NCBI GenBank assembly: GCA_016208415.1
Contig: JACQYB010000067.1
Coordinates: 1 to 52,240, forward strand
DNA: 52,240 nt
Reading direction: 5' to 3'
Origin: Betaproteobacteria bacterium
GTDB lineage: Bacteria > Pseudomonadota > Gammaproteobacteria > Burkholderiales > Rhodocyclaceae
The translations under genes and the position numbers were made by a program. Under the pieces are notes generated by a model. It was given only the letters and a program-made list of their open reading frames with translations, did no database searches and had not been told where the DNA came from. Positions within the stretch are counted from its first letter, which is position 1. Every line of letters begins with the position of its first letter. This document shows, one piece after another, positions 43,299-52,240 of the stretch.

Positions 43299-45576
43299 TT
43301 GCCCACTCCCCTGCGCTGGATCCTCTACAGCCTCGCCGCACTGCTCGGCCTGGGCCTGCTGGCCGGCGCGGTCGTCGGGCTCATGATCATCTTCGCCTAT
43401 CCCAAGCTGCCGTCCGTGGACACCCTGGCAGACTACCAGCCCAGGATCCCCATGCGGGTGTTTACCGCGGACGGGCACCTGATCGGCGAATTCGGCCAGG
43501 AGCGGCGCCTGTTCGTGCGCATCGAACCAGCATCGCGGCGTGGACACCCTCGGCGTGCTGCGAGCCGCCTACGCCAACTTCCTCAGCGGCACGCGCCGCC
43601 AGGGGGCGAGCACCATCACCATGCAGGTCGCGCGCAACTTCTTCCTCACCCGCGAGCGCACGCTGTCGCGCAAGCTCTACGAGGCCCTGCTGGCGTTCAA
43701 GATCGAGAACAGCCTGTCCAAGGACCAGATTCTCGAACTCTACGTCAATCAGATCTTTCTCGGGCAACGCGCCTACGGCTTCGCCGCAGCCGCCCAGACC
43801 TATTACGGCAAGGCCCTGAAGAACCTGAGTCTTGCCGAGGCGGCAATGCTGGCCGGCCTGCCCAAGGCACCGTCGAGCTACAACCCGGTGGCGAACTTCG
43901 CCCGCGCCCACCAGCGCCAGCTCTACGTGGTGCGGCGCATGCGCGATCTGGGGTTCATCAGCGAGGAGCAGGCGACCCAGGCGCAGGCCCAGAAACCCAC
44001 CATCCGGCGCGAACCCAGCGAGGCCCTCACCAGTGCCGAGTACGTCGCCGAGATGGCGCGCCAGATCGCCTACGACCAGTTTCGCGACGCGGCCTACAGC
44101 ATCGGACTGAACATCGTCACCACGGTGACGCTCAAGGACCAGGAGGCCGCCTACCGCAGCCTGCGGCGCGGAGTCCTGAATTTTGACCGCCGCCACGGCT
44201 ACCGCGGCCCCGAAGGCTATGAGGACATGGCACGCCGCGACGGCGACGATGCCATCGAAGACCTGCTGCAGGAATATCCCGACCATGACGACATGAAGGC
44301 CGCCCTGGTGCTGGAGGCATCCTCGCGGCAGGTCAAGGTGCTGCGCCATGGTGGGGAGGTGCTCGCGATCGACGGCGAGGGACTGCGCTTCGCCGCGCGC
44401 ATGCTCGACGACAAGGCCCCAGCCAACCGGCGCGTGCGCCGCGGGGCCGTGGTGCGCGTGGCGAAGGACGAGCGCGGGCGCTGGGAGATCACCCAGATGC
44501 CCGAGGTCGAAAGCGCCTTCGTCGCCCTCGACCCGCAGACCGGTGCCATCCGCGCCCTGGTGGGCGGCTTCGACTTCGAGCGCAACAAGTTCAACCACGC
44601 CACCCAGGCATGGCGCCAGCCGGGTTCCAGCTTCAAGCCATTCATCTACTCCGCGGCTCTGGAAAAGGACTTTGCGCCAGCCACCATGGTGGACGACGCG
44701 CCATTCTCCGTGAGCGCCGCCGAGACCGGCAGCCAGGCATGGGAACCGCGCAACTACGACGAGAAGTACGACGGGCCGATCCCGCTGCGCACCGCCCTGG
44801 CCAAGTCCAAGAACATGGTGTCGATCCGCATCCTGCAGAGCATCGGCCCGCGCTATGCCCAGGACTACGCCACCCGCTTCGGTTTCGAAGCCGCGCGCCA
44901 CCCGCCCTACCTCACGCTGGCCCTGGGTGCCGGTGCCACCACGCCGTGGCAGATGGCCGGTGCCTACGCCGTCTTCGCCAACGGCGGCTACCGCGTGCAG
45001 CCCTACATCGTGCAGCGCATCGTCGACGACAAGGGCAAGGTGCTCGCCCAGGCCGAACCGGTCCCCGCCGGCACGCCGACGCAACTCGTCATCGACCCGC
45101 GCAACGCCTACATCATGGACAGCATGATGCGCGACGTGGTGCGCTACGGCACCGCCACCCGCGCCCTGTCGCTCAAGCGCAGCGACATCGCCGGCAAGAC
45201 GGGCACCACCAACGATTTCGTGGACGCCTGGTTCTGCGGCTACCAGGCCTCGCTGGTGGGGGTGGCGTGGATGGGCTATGACCAGCCGCGCCGCCTGGGC
45301 GACAAGGAAACCGGCGGGGCGGCCGCCCTGCCCATCTGGATCGGGTTCATGGAAAAGGCCCTGCGGGGCGTGCCGGAAGCGCGGCGCGACATGCCGGAAG
45401 GCCTGGTGGCCGCCCTCAATCCCGAGTCCGGGCGCTCCGACCTCTACTACCGCGAGAAAATGCCCCCACCCCCGCCGGCGGCGGACCCCTTCGACCTTCA
45501 CCCCGCCTCGCCTGCGCCTCCCCTGGCGCCTGCGCCGCCCCCAACACCGGCGGCCACGCCGGACCTGCGCGGCTAA
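43299..45576 (+). pseudogene. ponA: Penicillin-binding protein 1A, frameshifted by a short internal deletion
   Basis: PBP1A polymerises and cross-links peptidoglycan. The frame from the TTG at 43299 encodes the membrane anchor (WILYSLAALLGLGLLAGAVV) and the glycosyltransferase start up to GEFGQERRLFVRIE near 43526. Homology resumes one frame over at about 43530 with QHRGVDTLGVLRAAYANFLS and runs to 45576. Family proteins have about 19 residues here, including the 'AEDxRFYxH' motif with the catalytic glutamate. Those codons are missing (about 56 nt), which also shifts the frame. The rest is well preserved: RQGASTITMQVARNFFLTRE, the transpeptidase SxxK in QPGSSFKPFIYSAALEKD, SKN, KTGTT and a proline-rich tail. 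The gene is therefore a new pseudogene, or the deletion is an assembly error. A separate start at 43540 (GTG) could yield the transpeptidase without its membrane anchor. Confidence 0.85.
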
Positions 45577-45905
45577 CCGCGCGGCGGCGCCAGCACCACG
45601 TCCTCCCCGGACTGTTCGCCGATCAGCCGGCCGAGCGTCTCGAACAGATCGGCTCCGTCCCGGGTATTCACCCAACGTCCGCCGTCGGGGCGGAAATGAA
45701 AACCGCCGGAACGCGCCGCCACCCAGATCTGCCTGGCCGCGCCGTGGCGATTGACGATGATCCTGCTGCCGTCGGCGAACTCCAGTTCCAGCACGCCCCC
45801 CGGTTTCAGCTCCCAATCCACGTCCGCGCCGCAGGCCTCCACGGCCTGCTCGATGTCCGCCAGGGTCTGGTCGGCCAGGTCCTCGAACCGCGTATCTTCT
45901 GCCAT
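45573..45905 (-). CDS. cyaY: Frataxin-like iron-binding protein CyaY
   Basis: This 110-residue frataxin homologue begins MAEDTRFEDLADQTLADIEQ, the acidic first helix, followed by a beta sheet (GVLELEFADGSRIIVNRHGA, RQIWVAARSGGFHFRPDGGR) and a final helix (DLFETLGRLIGEQSGEDVVL). CyaY modulates iron delivery in Fe-S cluster assembly. I chose the ATG at 45905; one at 45917 adds four residues, and the longer open frame is spurious. It is convergent with ponA, overlapping its end by 4 nt, and divergent from lptM. Confidence 0.92.
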   Translation of the reverse strand: MAEDTRFEDLADQTLADIEQAVEACGADVDWELKPGGVLELEFADGSRIIVNRHGAARQIWVAARSGGFHFRPDGGRWVNTRDGADLFETLGRLIGEQSGEDVVLAPPRG

Positions 45906-45937
45906 TTCTGCTAGCATCCTGTCTTTTCGGTGAAACC

Positions 45938-46102
45938 ATGCAGCGACTCGCGCTTGCCTTCGCGGCAGTGGTTCTGCTGGCGGCCTGCGGCACCAAGGGG
46001 CCCATCTTCCTGCCACCGCCCCAGCCTGCCAAAGCGGCACCGGCGCCCGAAGCCGCGCCGCAGCCCGATCATAACAAAGCCGGCGGGACCGCCCGACCAT
46101 GA
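45938..46102 (+). CDS. lptM: Small lipoprotein LptM (YifL-like)
   Basis: This 54-residue lipoprotein is MQRLALAFAAVVLLAACGTK at the start, with the lipobox LAAC and lipidated Cys17. The invariant CGTKGPIFLPPP matches the family's 'CGqKGPLyLP' signature. The rest is an alanine/proline-rich tail. LptM helps assemble the LptD LPS-export channel in the outer membrane. Its TGA overlaps the lysA start (ATGA), the standard lptM-lysA arrangement. Confidence 0.9.
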   Translation: MQRLALAFAAVVLLAACGTKGPIFLPPPQPAKAAPAPEAAPQPDHNKAGGTARP

Positions 46103-47370
46103 GTGAGCCCGCCCCCCGCCATCCCGGATTCCCGCTGCGCGACGGCGCGCTCCACGTCGAGGGCATCCCCCTGGACGACATCGCCCGTCGCTTCGGCACG
46201 CCCTGCTACGTCTATTCCCGCGCCACCCTTGAAGCGGCGCTGGCCGCCTACCAGCACGCCCTGGCGGGGCGCGACGCGCTGGTGTGCTACGCCGTCAAGG
46301 CCAATTCCAACCTCGCCATCCTGCAACTGTTCGCCCGCCGCGGCGCCGGCTTCGACATCGTCTCGGGCGGCGAACTGGCGCGGGTGATGGCCGCCGGCGG
46401 CGACCCGGGCAAGGTGGTGTTCTCCGGCGTCGGCAAGACCGAGGCGGAAATGCGCCAGGCCCTGGAAGCCGGGATCTACTGCTTCAACGTGGAATCCGCC
46501 GCGGAACTGGAACGCCTGTCCGCCGTGGCCACGGCCCTGGGCCGGGAGGCGCCGATCGCCCTGCGGGTCAATCCCGACGTCGACGCCCGCACCCATCCCT
46601 ACATCTCCACCGGCCTGCGCAGCAACAAGTTCGGCGTCGCCCACGGCGAGGCCCTGGCGCTCTACCGGCGCGCCCGCACCCTGCCGGGGCTGCGCATCCG
46701 CGGCATCGGCTGCCACATCGGCTCGCAACTGCTGGACCCGGAGCCGGCGGCGCAGGCGGCCGGGCGCATCGTCGCCCTGGCCGACGCCCTGGCCGCGGAC
46801 GGCATCACCCTCGAACACCTGGACCTGGGCGGCGGCCTGGGCATCGCCTACCGCGACGACGAGCCCGCCCCCACCGTGGCCGACTACCTGGCGCCGCTGC
46901 TGGCGCGCCTCGAAGGCCGGCGCGAGCGCCTGCTGGTGGAGCCGGGACGCTCCCTGGTGGGCGCCGCCGGCGTGCTGCTCACCCGCGTCGAATACCTCAA
47001 GCACGGCCAGGAGAAGGACTTCGCCATCGTCGATGCGGCCATGAACGACCTCATGCGTCCGGCGCTCTACGACGCCTGGCACGACATCGTCGCGGTACGC
47101 CCGCGCCCGCAGCCGGCGCGCGGCTACGAGATCGGCGGCCCGGTGTGCGAGAGCGGCGACTTCCTCGGCCACGAGCGGCCCCTGGCCATCGCGGCGGGCG
47201 ACCTGCTGGCGGTGATGTGCGCCGGCGCCTACGGCATGACCATGAGTTCCAACTACAACACCCGTGCGCGCGCCGCGGAGGTGCTGGTGGAGGGAGACCG
47301 GGTTCACCAGGTGCGCCGCCGCGAGACCCTGGCCGAGCTGCTGGCGGCCGAGAGCACGCTGCCGGACTGA
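46099..47370 (+). CDS. lysA: Diaminopimelate decarboxylase
   Basis: LysA decarboxylates meso-diaminopimelate to L-lysine with PLP. The 423-residue protein has the alanine-racemase-like barrel: LVCYAVKANSNLAIL (PLP lysine), GAGFDIVSGGELARV, RVNPDVDARTHPYISTGLRS, IGCHIGSQLLDP, LDLGGGLGIAYRDDE, the phosphate-binding EPGRSLVG, and the partner-site cysteine in GPVCESGDFLG. The length is typical. It is translationally coupled to lptM. Confidence 0.97.
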   Translation: MSEPAPRHPGFPLRDGALHVEGIPLDDIARRFGTPCYVYSRATLEAALAAYQHALAGRDALVCYAVKANSNLAILQLFARRGAGFDIVSGGELARVMAAGGDPGKVVFSGVGKTEAEMRQALEAGIYCFNVESAAELERLSAVATALGREAPIALRVNPDVDARTHPYISTGLRSNKFGVAHGEALALYRRARTLPGLRIRGIGCHIGSQLLDPEPAAQAAGRIVALADALAADGITLEHLDLGGGLGIAYRDDEPAPTVADYLAPLLARLEGRRERLLVEPGRSLVGAAGVLLTRVEYLKHGQEKDFAIVDAAMNDLMRPALYDAWHDIVAVRPRPQPARGYEIGGPVCESGDFLGHERPLAIAAGDLLAVMCAGAYGMTMSSNYNTRARAAEVLVEGDRVHQVRRRETLAELLAAESTLPD

Positions 47371-47432
47371 AGCCGAAAACAGCCTTCGCCCGCGCCCGGG
47401 GCACACGGCCGAGTTCTCTGGAGCAAACCATC

Positions 47433-48614
47433 TTGCCGCCCCGACTCCTCCCCCCCCACGCTGCGCGCCGCCTGACCGCCGATGCGCTGTGCGCCCGCCT
47501 GGCCGCCGCGACGCTGTGCGGCCTCCTGCTCACCGCCTGCGGCGACAGGCCGGAAGAGAAGAAGGCCGGCCCGCCGCCCACCCTCGTCACCGTCACCCAG
47601 GCCGCCGTCACCACACTCGAAGTCACGGAGGACACCCTCGGCAGCCTGGAGGCGGTCATCGACCCGACGGTACGCGCCGAGGTCGCCGGCCGGGTGCTGA
47701 AGGTGATGGTGCGCCCCGGCGACAAGGTGCGCCGCGGCCAGGCGCTGGTGAGCCTGGACGACACCGACCTCGCCATCCAGACCCGCGGCGAGGCCGCCGA
47801 GACCGCCCGCCTGGAGGCCCTGCTGGCACAGCAGGAAAAGCTGCTGGAGCGACAGAAGAGCCTGGTGGCCCGCGGCTTCATCTCGCGCAACGCCGTGGAT
47901 GACGCCACCGCCCAGCGCGACGCCCTGCGCGCCCAGCTCGCGGTGGCCCGCGCCCGGGCCGACGCCGGGCGCTCCAGCCTTTCCCGCACCGCGGTAAGCG
48001 CGCCGGTGGAGGGCGAGGTGGAAGTGCAGATCGTCGCCCCGGGGGACTACGTCAAGGTGGGCGACCCGCTCATCCGCCTCGTTTCCAACCGCCGCCTGCG
48101 CGCCCACCTGCCCTATCCGGAGAGCGCCGCGGCACGGCTGAAGCCGGGGCTCAGGGTGCGCATCGCCTCGCCCCAGAATCCCGGCCGCGCCGTGGAGGGC
48201 GTCATCGACGACATCCGCCCCACCGTCACGGAGAGCAGCCGGGCGCTGGACGTGATCGCCCGCTTCGACAACGAGGCCCGCCTGCTGGCCGGAGGCACGG
48301 TGAGCGCCTCGGTCGTCGTGGCCCGGCGCGAGGGCGCCATCGTGGTGCCGGAACAGAGCGTGGTGCTGCGCCCCGCCGGGCGGGTGGTCTATGAGATCGC
48401 CGAGGGCCGCGCCCGCCAGCGGGTGGTGGAAACCGGCAGCCGGCGCGACGGCCGGGTGGAGATCGTCAGCGGACTGGCGGGCGGCGAGACCCTGGCCCTG
48501 GACGGCGCCGGCTTCCTCACCGATGGCGCCGCGGTGAACGTCAAGCAGCCGGGCACGGGCGCGCCCAAGTCGGCGCCGAATCCTGCCGGCGACGAAGGCA
48601 AGAAGCGCCCATGA
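47433..48614 (+). CDS. RND efflux periplasmic adaptor (membrane fusion) lipoprotein
   Basis: The TTG at 47433, with ctggag upstream, gives 393 residues. The frame is open further back, but that part overlaps lysA. A lipoprotein signal peptide ends LLTAC, with Cys36 lipidated. The order is that of MFP adaptors: a barrel-sandwich/lipoyl half (RAEVAGRVLKVMVRPGDKVR), an alpha-helical hairpin (EKLLERQKSLVARGFISRNA), a second lipoyl half (SAPVEGEVEVQIVAPGDYVK), a beta barrel and a membrane-proximal domain. It overlaps the RND gene by 4 nt. No outer-membrane TolC-type gene follows. Substrate unknown. Confidence 0.88.
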   Translation: MPPRLLPPHAARRLTADALCARLAAATLCGLLLTACGDRPEEKKAGPPPTLVTVTQAAVTTLEVTEDTLGSLEAVIDPTVRAEVAGRVLKVMVRPGDKVRRGQALVSLDDTDLAIQTRGEAAETARLEALLAQQEKLLERQKSLVARGFISRNAVDDATAQRDALRAQLAVARARADAGRSSLSRTAVSAPVEGEVEVQIVAPGDYVKVGDPLIRLVSNRRLRAHLPYPESAAARLKPGLRVRIASPQNPGRAVEGVIDDIRPTVTESSRALDVIARFDNEARLLAGGTVSASVVVARREGAIVVPEQSVVLRPAGRVVYEIAEGRARQRVVETGSRRDGRVEIVSGLAGGETLALDGAGFLTDGAAVNVKQPGTGAPKSAPNPAGDEGKKRP

Positions 48615-51600
48615 CCCTGCCCGAACTGTCCATCCGCCGCCACGTGCTGGCGTGGATGCTCTCCGCGGTGCTGGTGCTGTTCGGCGTCATCAGCTATCAG
48701 CGCATCGGCATGGACCGCTACCCCTACATCGAATTCCCCATCGTCTCGGTGACCACGGCGCTCAAGGGCGCCAACCCGGACATCGTGGACGCCAGCATCA
48801 CCGGGCTGATCGAGTCGGCGGTCAACAGCGTGCCGGGCATCGAGCACATCCAGAGCACCTCCTCGCCGGGCATCTCCAACATCGGCATCACCTTCGGGCT
48901 GGAGAAGAAGGTGGACGTGGCCTTCAACGAGGTGCAGGCCAAGGTCAACCAGGTGCTGCGGCGCCTGCCCGAGGGCACGGACCCGCCGGTGGTGGCCAAG
49001 GTGGAGACCAACGCCCAGCCCATCATGTGGCTGGCGCTGCAGGGCGACCGCACCCAGCAGCAGCTCAACCAGTACGCCGCCAACGTGGTGAAGAAGCGCC
49101 TGGAAACCATCGAGGGCGTGGGCGAGGTGCGCCTGGGCGGGAGGCGCGACCGCACCATCCGCGTGCACCTGCTGCCGGCGCGCATGGCGTCCCTGGGCAT
49201 CACCGCCCAGGACATCTCCAGCGCCTTCGCCCGCGAACACGTGCAACTGGCCGGCGGCTTCGTCACCGGCCAGGCCACCGAGAGCCTGGTCAAGCTGGAC
49301 CTGGAGTACCACCGCGTGGCGGACCTGGAGGAGATGGTGCTGGGCTGGCGCGAAAAGGCGCCCATCCGCCTGCGCGACGTGGCGCAGATCGAGGACGGCC
49401 TCACCGACTACCGCCAGCTCGCCCGCTTCAACGGCAAGACCACCATCGGACTGGGCATGGTGAAGGTGGCCAACACCAATACCGTGGCCACGGTGGAGCG
49501 CATCAAGCAACGGCTGGAGGGGGAGATCATCCCGCAACTGCCGCCGGGCATGACGGTGTCGGTGGTTTCCAACGACGCGGTGTTCATCCTGGAGATCGTC
49601 GATTCCCTCAAGGAGCACCTGCTGGAGGGCACCATCCTGGCGGCGCTGGTGGTGCTGTTCTTCCTGCGCTCGATGCGCTCCACGCTCATCATCTCGCTGG
49701 CCATTCCCGTGTCGCTGATGGGCGCCATCGGGGTGATCTACCTGTTCGGCTTCACGCTCAATTCGCTCACCATGCTGGCGCTGCTGCTGCTCATCGGCGT
49801 GGTGGTGGATGACGCCATCGTGGTGCTGGAAAACATCTACCGCCACCGCGAGGAACTGGGCGCGGACCCGCACTCGGCGGCGGTCAACGGCGCCAACGAG
49901 GTGGTGTTCGCGGTGATCGCCGCCACCGCCTCGCTGGTGTGCATCTTCGCGCCGGTGATCTTCCTCTCCAGCATCGTCGGGCAGTTCTTCCGCTCCTTCG
50001 CCGTGGTGGTGACCTTCGGCGTGCTGGTGTCGCTGTTCGTATCGCTGACGCTGACGCCCATGCTGTGCTCGCGCTACCTGCGCGTCGCCCACGCCCACGG
50101 GCGGGTCTATCACCTCTTCGACCGCCTGTTCCAGGGCATGGACGGCGGCTACCGCCGGCTGCTGGCCGCGGCCCTGCGCCACCGCGGGTGGGTGATCCTG
50201 CTGACGCTGCTGGTGGTGGCCTCCAGCGCGTTCTTCTTCCTGCGGGTGGGCAAGGCTTTCGCCCCGGAACAGGACGAGGGCCGCTTCCTGGTCTATCTGC
50301 GCACCCCCCTGGGCTCGTCCATCGACTACACCGACACCAAGCTGCGGGAGGTGGAGGAGATCCTGCGGGCCCACGACGAGATCCGCACCGAATTCGCCCT
50401 CATCGGCCTGGGCAGCGCCGGCCAGGTGAATCAGGGCACGGTGGTGGTGCGCATGGCGCCGCGCGAGGAGCGCAGCGTGCGCCAGCAGGACATCCTGCCG
50501 GTGATCCGCAAGGAGCTGGCCGGCGTGGCCGGGGCACGGGCCTTCGCCGCGCCCTACCCCATCGTCCAGGGCGCCCGCGGCGAGCCGCTGCAGTTTGCGC
50601 TGAGCGGCGAGAACCTGGAGGAAGTGGGGCGCCTGGCGCGAGCCATGCAGGCGCACCTGGCGACGATTTCCGGCATGGGGCGCATCGACACCGACCTGCA
50701 GCTCGACCTGCCGCAACTGGTGTTCCGCCCCGACCGGCTGCGCATCGCCGACGCCGGCCTCAGCTCCGCCGACGTGGCCCTGGCGGTCAACATGCTCACC
50801 GGCGGCGTGGACATCGCCCGCTTCAACGACGAGCCCGGCGACGGCACGCGCTACGACATCCGCGTCAAGGCGAAGGACGGCGAATTCCGCTCCCCCGCCG
50901 ATCTCTCCAGGATTTTCCTGCGCAACCGCGACGGCCAGCTCGTGCGCCTGGATTCGGTGGCCCGCTTCCAGGAAACCCTCGGCCCGGCCATCATCGGCCG
51001 CTACGACCTGCAATACGCCGCCCTGTTCTTCGCCACCCCCACCCTGCCCCTGGGCGAGGCCGTGGATGCGGTGCGCGAGGCCGCCAGCGAGCTGCTGCCC
51101 ACCGGCTACTCCGTCAAGTTCATCGGCCAGGCGGAGGAATTCGGCCGCACCGCCAACCAGATGGTGTTCACCTTCGCGCTCGCCCTGGTGCTGCTCTACA
51201 TGGTGCTGGCCAGCCAGTTCAACTCCTTCCTCCAGCCGGCCATCGTCATGCTGGCCCAGCCCCTGGCCATCGTCGGCGGCGTGGCCGCCCTGTGGGCCAC
51301 CGGCCAGACGCTCAACATCTACTCCATGATCGGCCTGGTGCTGCTCATCGGCCTGGTGGCCAAGAACTCCATCCTGCTGGTGGACCTCACCAACCAGCGC
51401 CGCGCCGCGGGCATGGCGGTGGATGCGGCCCTGCGCGACGCCTGCCCCATCCGCATGCGCCCGGTGTTGATGACCTCCGCCACCATCATCTTCGCCCTCG
51501 CCCCCTCGGCCCTGGGCCTGGGCGCCGGCGCCGAGACCAACCAGCCCCTGGCCATCGCCGTGATCGGCGGCATGATCTCCTCCACCCTGCTCACCCTGGT

Positions 51601-51718
51601 GGTGGTGCCGGCGGTGTATTCGCTGGTGGAGGGGCGGCGGGGCGGGAAAGGCAGAGCGGCGAACGCCTCGCGACCCGGCGCAGCGCCGGGGAAAGACGAT
51701 GCGCCTGCCGAAGGCTGA
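48611..51718 (+). CDS. RND efflux transporter (HAE1/AcrB-like permease)
   Basis: This 1035-residue inner-membrane transporter starts MTLPELSIRRHVLAWMLSAV. It has two homologous halves of six membrane helices, each with large periplasmic loops. The proton-relay aspartates in helix 4 are present (GVVVDDAIVVLENIYRHREE). A periplasmic porter motif (ANPDIVDASITGLIESAVNS) and a second-half LVLLIGLVAKNSILLVDLTN are typical of the HAE1 group. The length matches the family. With the preceding adaptor it should export hydrophobic compounds; the specificity cannot be read. It is drug-type rather than heavy-metal type, since the CusA metal-site pattern is absent. Confidence 0.93.
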   Translation: MTLPELSIRRHVLAWMLSAVLVLFGVISYQRIGMDRYPYIEFPIVSVTTALKGANPDIVDASITGLIESAVNSVPGIEHIQSTSSPGISNIGITFGLEKKVDVAFNEVQAKVNQVLRRLPEGTDPPVVAKVETNAQPIMWLALQGDRTQQQLNQYAANVVKKRLETIEGVGEVRLGGRRDRTIRVHLLPARMASLGITAQDISSAFAREHVQLAGGFVTGQATESLVKLDLEYHRVADLEEMVLGWREKAPIRLRDVAQIEDGLTDYRQLARFNGKTTIGLGMVKVANTNTVATVERIKQRLEGEIIPQLPPGMTVSVVSNDAVFILEIVDSLKEHLLEGTILAALVVLFFLRSMRSTLIISLAIPVSLMGAIGVIYLFGFTLNSLTMLALLLLIGVVVDDAIVVLENIYRHREELGADPHSAAVNGANEVVFAVIAATASLVCIFAPVIFLSSIVGQFFRSFAVVVTFGVLVSLFVSLTLTPMLCSRYLRVAHAHGRVYHLFDRLFQGMDGGYRRLLAAALRHRGWVILLTLLVVASSAFFFLRVGKAFAPEQDEGRFLVYLRTPLGSSIDYTDTKLREVEEILRAHDEIRTEFALIGLGSAGQVNQGTVVVRMAPREERSVRQQDILPVIRKELAGVAGARAFAAPYPIVQGARGEPLQFALSGENLEEVGRLARAMQAHLATISGMGRIDTDLQLDLPQLVFRPDRLRIADAGLSSADVALAVNMLTGGVDIARFNDEPGDGTRYDIRVKAKDGEFRSPADLSRIFLRNRDGQLVRLDSVARFQETLGPAIIGRYDLQYAALFFATPTLPLGEAVDAVREAASELLPTGYSVKFIGQAEEFGRTANQMVFTFALALVLLYMVLASQFNSFLQPAIVMLAQPLAIVGGVAALWATGQTLNIYSMIGLVLLIGLVAKNSILLVDLTNQRRAAGMAVDAALRDACPIRMRPVLMTSATIIFALAPSALGLGAGAETNQPLAIAVIGGMISSTLLTLVVVPAVYSLVEGRRGGKGRAANASRPGAAPGKDDAPAEG

Positions 51719-51944
51719 AGCCGCGGTCACTGACCCGGCGAAGCTGCGCGATGGTAGACGCAAGGCGGGCAAGCCGGGATCGACCGCACGGGATCTGGCA
51801 GGCGCGCCTTATTGCGTCCAGCATTGACGTGCGGTCGCCCGACGAGGACAAGAACGTGACCAGGAATCTGCCCGATGCCTTCCTGGCCGGAAAACCGCTT
51901 CAGGCGCCGACGCGTCGAGCGCGCCCCCACCGAGGAGAGTGACG

Positions 51945-52205
51945 ATGAACGAGGCTGTCGAACGCAGCTTGATGTCCGAGATCAGGACACTTTCGCCGCA
52001 ACAGGTGGCCGAGGTGGAAGACTTCGTCGAGTTCCTGGCGGCCAAGGCCAGGAAACGCAGTGCGCTGGAGCGGCTGCTGGCCATTGCGCCAGCACTCGAG
52101 GCAGCCGGCGCCGCGCCGATGAGCGAGAACGAGATTGCCGCCGAGGTGGATGCGGCGCGCGCTGAGCGCCGCGCCCGGCAAGCCGGATCAACCCGCAAGG
52201 GCTAG
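51945..52205 (+). CDS. DUF2281/VapB-like putative antitoxin, orphan in window
   Basis: The ATG at 51945 has aggaga 6 nt upstream; an in-frame GTG at 51939 adds two residues. The 86-residue protein contains LSPQQVAEVEDFVEFLAAKA, the pattern of DUF2281-type small proteins commonly paired with PIN-domain toxins. A basic C-terminus (AEVDAARAERRARQAG) follows. Only 35 bases remain in the window, so any toxin partner would lie beyond its edge or be absent. The 226 bp before it hold no recognisable gene. Confidence 0.6.
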   Translation: MNEAVERSLMSEIRTLSPQQVAEVEDFVEFLAAKARKRSALERLLAIAPALEAAGAAPMSENEIAAEVDAARAERRARQAGSTRKG

Positions 52206-52240
52206 CAGCCTGTCGGACTGCTGCACCACACCGTAGGCCC

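Overview
This window reads as a high-GC chromosomal segment of a betaproteobacterium, most like Rhodocyclales/Thauera-Azoarcus relatives. That placement is inferred from the gene order lysA-lptM-cyaY / ponA / pilMNOPQ ... aroK-aroB-dgt-gltB-gltD and from protein character. It is not a database result.

Layout. (1) 1-1600 is a scrappy accessory edge: an eroded Xre/MbcA-type antitoxin fragment, an unplaced C-terminal gene scrap, an intact RelBE-type toxin-antitoxin pair with its own palindromic operator, and a frameshifted, truncated DEAD/DEAH helicase. (2) 1632-14505 is housekeeping on the minus strand: glmS, a REP-type palindrome, glmU, gltD, gltB, a bidirectional terminator, dgt, aroB, aroK. 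(3) 14506-16459 is a junction zone: a 208-bp MITE-like element with long inverted repeats, dapD, then a 613-bp non-coding leader with an AT-rich Fur-like palindrome and strong hairpins. (4) 16460-37961 is a 21.5-kb, all-plus-strand cluster, largely with overlapping or closely spaced genes: hdrB, korDABC, hdrA, an mvhD/flox-type NADH module, aclBA, monomeric idh, acnB, frdB, frdA, hdrC. (5) 38109-43137 is the minus-strand pilMNOPQ operon. (6) 43299-52240 holds a disrupted ponA, cyaY, lptM, lysA, an RND efflux pair and an orphan VapB/DUF2281-like gene.

The main discovery is region 4. It encodes the diagnostic enzymes of the reductive TCA cycle: ATP-citrate lyase, 2-oxoglutarate:ferredoxin oxidoreductase and a soluble-type fumarate reductase. 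It also encodes the enzymes linking 2-oxoglutarate to citrate. Betaproteobacterial autotrophs are normally associated with the Calvin cycle. The cluster sits exactly between pilQ and aroK, genes that are adjacent in many betaproteobacteria, so it looks like an acquired island. ATP-citrate lyase is of an unusual kind, with an 898-residue large subunit.

The cluster also carries complete HdrA, HdrB and HdrC homologues plus a four-gene NADH-oxidising Flox-like module, but no hydrogenase and no heterodisulfide substrate genes. My working model is a soluble, NADH-driven, flavin-based electron-bifurcating fumarate reductase. NADH electrons entering through the Flox module would be split at HdrA. The high-potential branch would run HdrBC-FrdB-FrdA to fumarate. 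The low-potential branch would reduce ferredoxin (KorD), which drives reductive carboxylation of succinyl-CoA by KorABC. FrdA lacks the covalent-FAD histidine and FrdB carries two full 4Fe-4S motifs, both consistent with a thiol:fumarate-reductase-like soluble enzyme rather than a membrane quinol enzyme. Malate dehydrogenase, fumarase, succinyl-CoA synthetase and pyruvate synthase are not in the window, so cycle completeness cannot be judged here.
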